A stretch of 64,000 nt of DNA from Catillopecten margaritatus gill symbiont (GTDB lineage Bacteria; Pseudomonadota; Gammaproteobacteria; PS1; Pseudothioglobaceae): contig CP138327.1 in assembly GCA_037956075.1 (NCBI GenBank), positions 992,001 through 1,056,000 of the forward strand, written 5' to 3'. Positions 60,394 to 64,000 of this stretch are shown here, piece by piece; within the stretch, counting starts at the first letter, position 1; every line of letters begins with the position of its first letter. A model generated the notes under the pieces. The model did no database searches. It saw only the letters and a list, made by a program, of their open reading frames with translations, and was not told the DNA's origin. Position numbers and translations under genes: made by a program.

Positions 60394-60816
60394 TTGCTTT
60401 ACACTCAAGATAGAACACAACAACGCCAATTCCTTGCTAATGCTTGGCAAAAATTCTTAGACAAAAAGCCCCTCGATCCACTTGAAGACCAGCTCACGCA
60501 AGTGATTGAAATGCACCCCGAATACCACGCATTTATTAACGACATAGAATCTGATTATTTTCCTGAACAAGGTGAAGTTAACCCATTCTTGCACATCAAC
60601 TTACATCTATCATTAAGGGAACAATTATCAATCAATCAGCCAGTAGGCATCCAAGGTTATTATCAAAAAATAATGGATAAAGTTAAAGACCCTCATGAAG
60701 CCGAACACAAAATGATGGATTGCATTGCTGAGATGATTTTTTCATCACAAAAGAACAATACTCCGATGGATCATCAGGCATATATGCGTTGCCTACAAAA
60801 TCAATCTCAGGGCTAG
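60394..60816 (+). CDS. DUF1841-family protein
   Basis: 140 residues. The start is read as TTG (LYTQDRTQQRQFLANAW), in line with family members that begin with a Q-D-R-x-Q motif; no ATG or good ribosome binding site is in reach. Later motifs are IEMHPEYHAFI and NPFLHINLHLSLREQLSIN, the DUF1841 core, then HEAEHKMMDCIAEMI. Function unknown. It commonly lies beside nth in gammaproteobacteria. It overlaps the end of convergent hisH by 4 bp. Confidence 0.87.
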   Translation: MLYTQDRTQQRQFLANAWQKFLDKKPLDPLEDQLTQVIEMHPEYHAFINDIESDYFPEQGEVNPFLHINLHLSLREQLSINQPVGIQGYYQKIMDKVKDPHEAEHKMMDCIAEMIFSSQKNNTPMDHQAYMRCLQNQSQG

Positions 60817-61430
60817 CCCTTCCAATTAACAAAATTTTCCAACAATTGTAAACCGTCATGCTGAGATTTTTCAGGATGAAATTGCACTGCAAATATCTTG
60901 TCTTTTGCCGCCGCACAAACAAAGTCAATGCCGTAATCACTTGAGCCAGCAATGATACTTGCATCGGGTGTTTTTACAAAATAACTGTGGACGCTATAAA
61001 AGCGTGCATTGTCTTCAATATTATGCCAAAGTGGGTGTTCTGATACTTGCTTAACGGTATTCCAGCCCATATGTGGGATTTTTAGTTCACTTTTTGGAAA
61101 ATGCACCACATCGCCAGGCAAGATAGACAAGCCCTCAACGCCACCATTTTCTTGGCAATGATCAAACAATAATTGCAACCCAAGGCAAATACCAAGAAAA
61201 GGTTTTTCATTCGCCGATTGCTTAATGACTTCAACCAAATTATGCTCATCCAATGCACGCATACAAGCACCAATCGCCCCCTGCCCAGGGATCACAACAC
61301 GGTCTGCATTACGAATTAAATCGACATTATCAGTGAGGAAAATATGGTCATTAGGAGCAACATGCGCTAACGCTTTTTGCACACTACGCACATTACCCAT
61401 ACCATAATCGACAATGGCAATGTCTTGCAT
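60813..61430 (-). CDS. hisH: Imidazole glycerol phosphate synthase subunit HisH
   Basis: A 205-residue glutaminase that supplies ammonia to HisF in histidine synthesis. It starts with IAIVDYGMGNVRSV. The nucleophile is in LGICLGLQLLF, and the His-Glu pair in VQFHPEKSQHDG. Length is normal. It starts directly after the hisB stop. hisA/hisF are not in the window. Confidence 0.97.
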   Translation of the reverse strand: MQDIAIVDYGMGNVRSVQKALAHVAPNDHIFLTDNVDLIRNADRVVIPGQGAIGACMRALDEHNLVEVIKQSANEKPFLGICLGLQLLFDHCQENGGVEGLSILPGDVVHFPKSELKIPHMGWNTVKQVSEHPLWHNIEDNARFYSVHSYFVKTPDASIIAGSSDYGIDFVCAAAKDKIFAVQFHPEKSQHDGLQLLENFVNWKG

Positions 61431-62012
61431 TTATAAACTGCCTTTTGTAGAAGGAATAACGCCTGCTTGTCGTTCATCCAAAGTGACTGCCATACGCAAT
61501 GCACGGCCAAATGCTTTGAAAATCGTCTCGGCTTGATGATGAGAATTAACCCCTTTGAGATTATCAATATGTAGCGTAATCAAAGCGTGATTAACGAAAC
61601 CTTGGAAAAATTCTGAAATTAAATCCACATCAAATGTGCCAATCATCGCACGAGTAAAATTCACATTGAGTTCCAAACCCGGGCGACCCGATAAATCCAA
61701 AACCACACGAGACAACGCCTCATCCAATGGCACATAAGCGTGTCCATAACGAGTAAATCCTGCTTTATCGCCCACTGCTTTGGTAAATGCCTGTCCTAGT
61801 GTAATGCCAATATCTTCCACACTATGATGGTCGTCAATTTCCGTATCGCCCTCACATTTAATGGTCAAATCCATCAAACCGTGACGGGCGATTTGGTCAA
61901 GCATATGGTCTAAAAATGGCACGCCAGTGTCAATATTTGCCTGACCTGTGCCATACAAATTTAACTCGACTTCAATGTCCGTTTCATTCGTTTTTCTGGA
62001 TACTTTTATCAT
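61431..62012 (-). CDS. hisB: Imidazoleglycerol-phosphate dehydratase
   Basis: A 193-residue monofunctional dehydratase, without the phosphatase domain of E. coli HisB. The manganese-binding repeats are [13 protein letters not shown] with [11 protein letters not shown], then [11 protein letters not shown] with [16 protein letters not shown]. It is tightly linked with hisH, and with asd upstream (1-bp gap). Confidence 0.97.
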   Translation of the reverse strand: MIKVSRKTNETDIEVELNLYGTGQANIDTGVPFLDHMLDQIARHGLMDLTIKCEGDTEIDDHHSVEDIGITLGQAFTKAVGDKAGFTRYGHAYVPLDEALSRVVLDLSGRPGLELNVNFTRAMIGTFDVDLISEFFQGFVNHALITLHIDNLKGVNSHHQAETIFKAFGRALRMAVTLDERQAGVIPSTKGSL

Positions 62013-62013
62013 T

Positions 62014-63039
62014 TTATAAATACTCTTTAATCAAAATTTCAGCAATTTGAATGCTATTCAACGCCGCACCTTTACGAATATTATCAGAAACCACCCACAA
62101 ATTCAAACCTTTTTCATATGAAATGTCTTCACGAATACGGCTAACAAAAGTATCATCATTATTCATCGCCTCTGTAAATGGTGTGGCATAACCTCCATCT
62201 TCACGAATATCCAGCACGGTAACACCACTCGCCTTGGACAGAATTTCAGTCGCTTCCGTCGCCGTAATTTTAGTTTTAGTTTCAATATTAATCGCCTCAG
62301 AATGCCCGTACAACACTGGCACACGCACCGCAGTCGGATTGACCAAAATAGCCTCATCTTCAAAAATCTTCTGCGTTTCCCACACCATTTTCATCTCTTC
62401 TTTGGTGTAACCGTTCTCTTGAAAAACATCAATATGCGGAATCACATTAAACGCAATCTGCTTCGGATAAACCTCAACATCAATATCCGTATTGCCCCCC
62501 AATAACTTAGCACTTTGATCCGTTAATTCAGTAATTGCTACTTTGCCCGAGCCAGAAACCGCTTGATAAGTCGCCACATTAATGCGCTCAATCCCCACCG
62601 CATCATAAATCGGCTTTAACGCTACCAACATCTGAATGGTCGAGCAATTTGGATTGGCAATAATATTGCGTTGCGTATAACCCGCAATCGCATGTGGATT
62701 AACCTCTGGCACCACCAATGGAATATCCACATCACGACGAAAATGTGCCGTATTATCAATCACCACACAGCCCGCTTCCGCCGCAATCGGCGCATACTTT
62801 TCAGAAATATGCCCGCCCGCCGAAAATAAGCCAACCTGTGCCTGCGAAAAATCAAACGACGCCAAATCCTGCACCGTCCACTGCTTTCCCTGGCACATTA
62901 TTTTCTTACCCGCAGAATTAGCACTCGCTAATGGGTATAAATTATTAATCGGAAAGTTTCGCTGCTCCAAAATCGAAAGAATCGTCTCGCCCACAGCCCC
63001 TGTTGCACCAACTACGCAAACATCAAATTTTTTAGTCAT
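62014..63039 (-). CDS. asd: Aspartate-semialdehyde dehydrogenase
   Basis: A 341-residue NADPH enzyme in the lysine/threonine/methionine pathway. The nucleotide-binding start is [18 protein letters not shown]. The catalytic Cys is in [10 protein letters not shown], and substrate-binding residues in [11 protein letters not shown]. It matches the usg/asd2 type of about 340 residues. It is the first gene of an asd-hisB-hisH unit, combining two amino-acid pathways. Confidence 0.95.
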   Translation of the reverse strand: MTKKFDVCVVGATGAVGETILSILEQRNFPINNLYPLASANSAGKKIMCQGKQWTVQDLASFDFSQAQVGLFSAGGHISEKYAPIAAEAGCVVIDNTAHFRRDVDIPLVVPEVNPHAIAGYTQRNIIANPNCSTIQMLVALKPIYDAVGIERINVATYQAVSGSGKVAITELTDQSAKLLGGNTDIDVEVYPKQIAFNVIPHIDVFQENGYTKEEMKMVWETQKIFEDEAILVNPTAVRVPVLYGHSEAINIETKTKITATEATEILSKASGVTVLDIREDGGYATPFTEAMNNDDTFVSRIREDISYEKGLNLWVVSDNIRKGAALNSIQIAEILIKEYL

Positions 63040-63112
63040 AGTCTAAATATGAAAATTGTAAAAATGAGATATTATACCTGCTTCAAGCATAATAACAGCG
63101 TATGGTTGAGCG

Positions 63113-63772
63113 TTACTTAGTAGGTAAAACCTTATAAGGTCCATCCAATAACCCAGTTGCTTTATTGTTAATTGCTCTAATATTTGCTATTCTTGATGTT
63201 ATAGGCATATTTGAATCTACCGCTTGGGTAATTGCAGCACTAATCAACTGTGCCAAAAGTGTCGCAACAGGAGACCCTGCATTATTATTGTTACCACTAG
63301 GATTATAAACGGCTGAGGCAATACTTTCCCAAAGTAACTCGCCAGTCTTAACATCAACCAACTTGAGTGTTGCATGCACTATTGACTGAGAAGAGAAAAT
63401 TAAAAATTTTTGCCCAAACTCTTTAATATCAACATACAGCACTGTGTCAGCACCTATGTGTTTGTCGATTTTTTCTAATGAAATACCATTCATCTCAGCA
63501 GGTGTTGGCAAGCCATTTTCTTTTAAGAATTTATCAATAACTGCAACAGGAAAAACATAATAGCCTTTTTCAGTTAATGGTTTGGTCAGCGTAGATAAAT
63601 AGATATAAGGCGCTTCAACCTCAATGGAGTTATTTCTTGGAGGAATGACAAGAATTGACCTGGGTTTGCTTTTTTTTAATGCGGTGTAATCGTAAGGTTT
63701 GACTTCTGCACAACCCACAACAAAAACGGATAAAGTCGTCATTAAAAAAACTAATTTTAACAATTTCTTCAT
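63113..63772 (-). CDS. DUF799 (GNA1162-like) lipoprotein
   Basis: 219 residues with a lipoprotein signal peptide (KKLLKLVFLMTTLSVFVVGC), lipidated Cys21. The mature domain has PRSILVIPPRNNSIEVEAPYIYLSTLTKPLTEKGYYVFPVAVID, shown here in part as SILVIPPRNNS and YLSTLTKPL, typical of GNA1162/DUF799 proteins. It probably sits in the outer membrane facing the periplasm. The upstream partial gene is a DUF4810 protein, its usual partner along with a CsgG/LpoB-like gene. The starts and stops overlap (TAATG). Confidence 0.88.
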   Translation of the reverse strand: MKKLLKLVFLMTTLSVFVVGCAEVKPYDYTALKKSKPRSILVIPPRNNSIEVEAPYIYLSTLTKPLTEKGYYVFPVAVIDKFLKENGLPTPAEMNGISLEKIDKHIGADTVLYVDIKEFGQKFLIFSSQSIVHATLKLVDVKTGELLWESIASAVYNPSGNNNNAGSPVATLLAQLISAAITQAVDSNMPITSRIANIRAINNKATGLLDGPYKVLPTK

Positions 63773-64000
63773 TATATTCCTTGATTTCTCATAGCACGAT
63801 TCAGCATTCCGTCAATTAATACGCTTGATTCTGGGAATAAGGATTTCTCTTGTAGGAGTGCTTCTCTAGATTCTGTGTATCTCCCTTGCCCCGCATACAA
63901 CATACCTAAATGCGCATAAATACCAGGTGCAATTTTCTTGCCCTTGGCTTCAGTTTTTTGTAAATCAGTATTTAATTTTTCAATTTGAGTTTGAACATCC
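63772..64000 (-). CDS. DUF4810-family protein, 3' end only
   Basis: 76 codons remain before the window edge. The C-terminus reads GIYAHLGMLYAGQGRYTESREALL..., continued by EKSLFPESSVLIDGML, typical of the TPR-like DUF4810 domain. It is coupled to the DUF799 lipoprotein gene by a TAATG overlap. The complete operon probably begins with a CsgG-like lipoprotein outside the window. Confidence 0.78.
   Translation of the reverse strand, partial: DVQTQIEKLNTDLQKTEAKGKKIAPGIYAHLGMLYAGQGRYTESREALLQEKSLFPESSVLIDGMLNRAMRNQGI

Overview
The window is AT-rich chromosomal DNA of a gammaproteobacterium. Several features together suggest a sulfur-oxidising member of the SUP05/Thioglobaceae group, either free-living or a mussel-symbiont relative. 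These are a DsrC/TusE-family sulfur carrier, a compact cbb3 oxidase operon with small c-type cytochromes, NnrS with an ArsR regulator whose cysteine spacing matches persulfide sensors, and gammaproteobacterial housekeeping genes. The taxonomic placement is inference. Most genes are core metabolism and information processing in short operons with 1-8 bp overlaps. The accessory component is small repeats and two insertion sequences rather than a large island.

Layout. 1-5.8 kb: the edge of a probable prmA, tusE/dsrC-like gene, a REP-associated transposase (RAYT) framed by two inverted palindromes, alaS, yciO, trpH and a RelE-type toxin-antitoxin pair. 5.9-13.4 kb: glmS, an XRE regulator plus TolC-like protein with twin operators, pgi-galU, glnS and tRNA-Pro(GGG). 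13.4-18.4 kb: an intact IS1595-type element with a perfect 8-bp target duplication, a phosphoethanolamine-transferase gene split by an IS3-family element, surE and a second toxin-antitoxin pair. 18.4-24.9 kb: clpA-clpS, guaA, a PaiB/cupin/LysE cluster and tadA. 25-28.7 kb: two thioredoxin-fold genes, then a 780-bp repeat block with 124-bp tandem units, a MITE, and a second MITE nested inside it. 28.7-37.7 kb: fabG-fabD, rpmA-rplU, a cyclophilin with a histone-H1-like lysine tail, lpxH, an RNase II/R enzyme, gcvH, gcvT, yciB. 37.7-45.1 kb: tRNA-Leu(TAA), ridA-recG-ubiC-cmoA-trpG-rhodanese-grxC-gpsA-phosphatase-Bax-like. 45.4-49 kb: rplM-rpsI and tatD-tcdA-thioredoxin-like, psiE. 49-55.8 kb: nnrS-arsR, cytochrome c, ccoNOQP (including a 52-codon ccoQ), a Yip1-family membrane protein and an FNR-like regulator. 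55.9-64 kb: DEAD-box helicase, cold-shock protein, sbcB, nth, DUF1841, asd-hisB-hisH, and a lipoprotein pair running off the right edge.

The most notable theme is the repeat population. At least four MITE-like families are present: A/B (161 bp, two subfamilies of one family, five copies), C (160-187 bp, three copies with 4-bp duplications) and D (about 78 bp, two copies, one carrying a 94-bp palindromic insert E). They repeatedly sit exactly at gene ends. There they supply stop codons or last residues (the TlpA-like protein, clpS, lysE; the tandem repeat does the same for fabG), and they abut start codons (tadA, the DUF255 gene, tatD). I found no single operon that is clearly a new defence or biosynthetic system. 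The best candidates for follow-up are the RAYT/REP unit, the 124-bp repeat block next to fabG, the autoregulated XRE-TolC pair, the persulfide-sensor-like ArsR-NnrS pair, and the cyclophilin with a nucleoid-protein-like tail.
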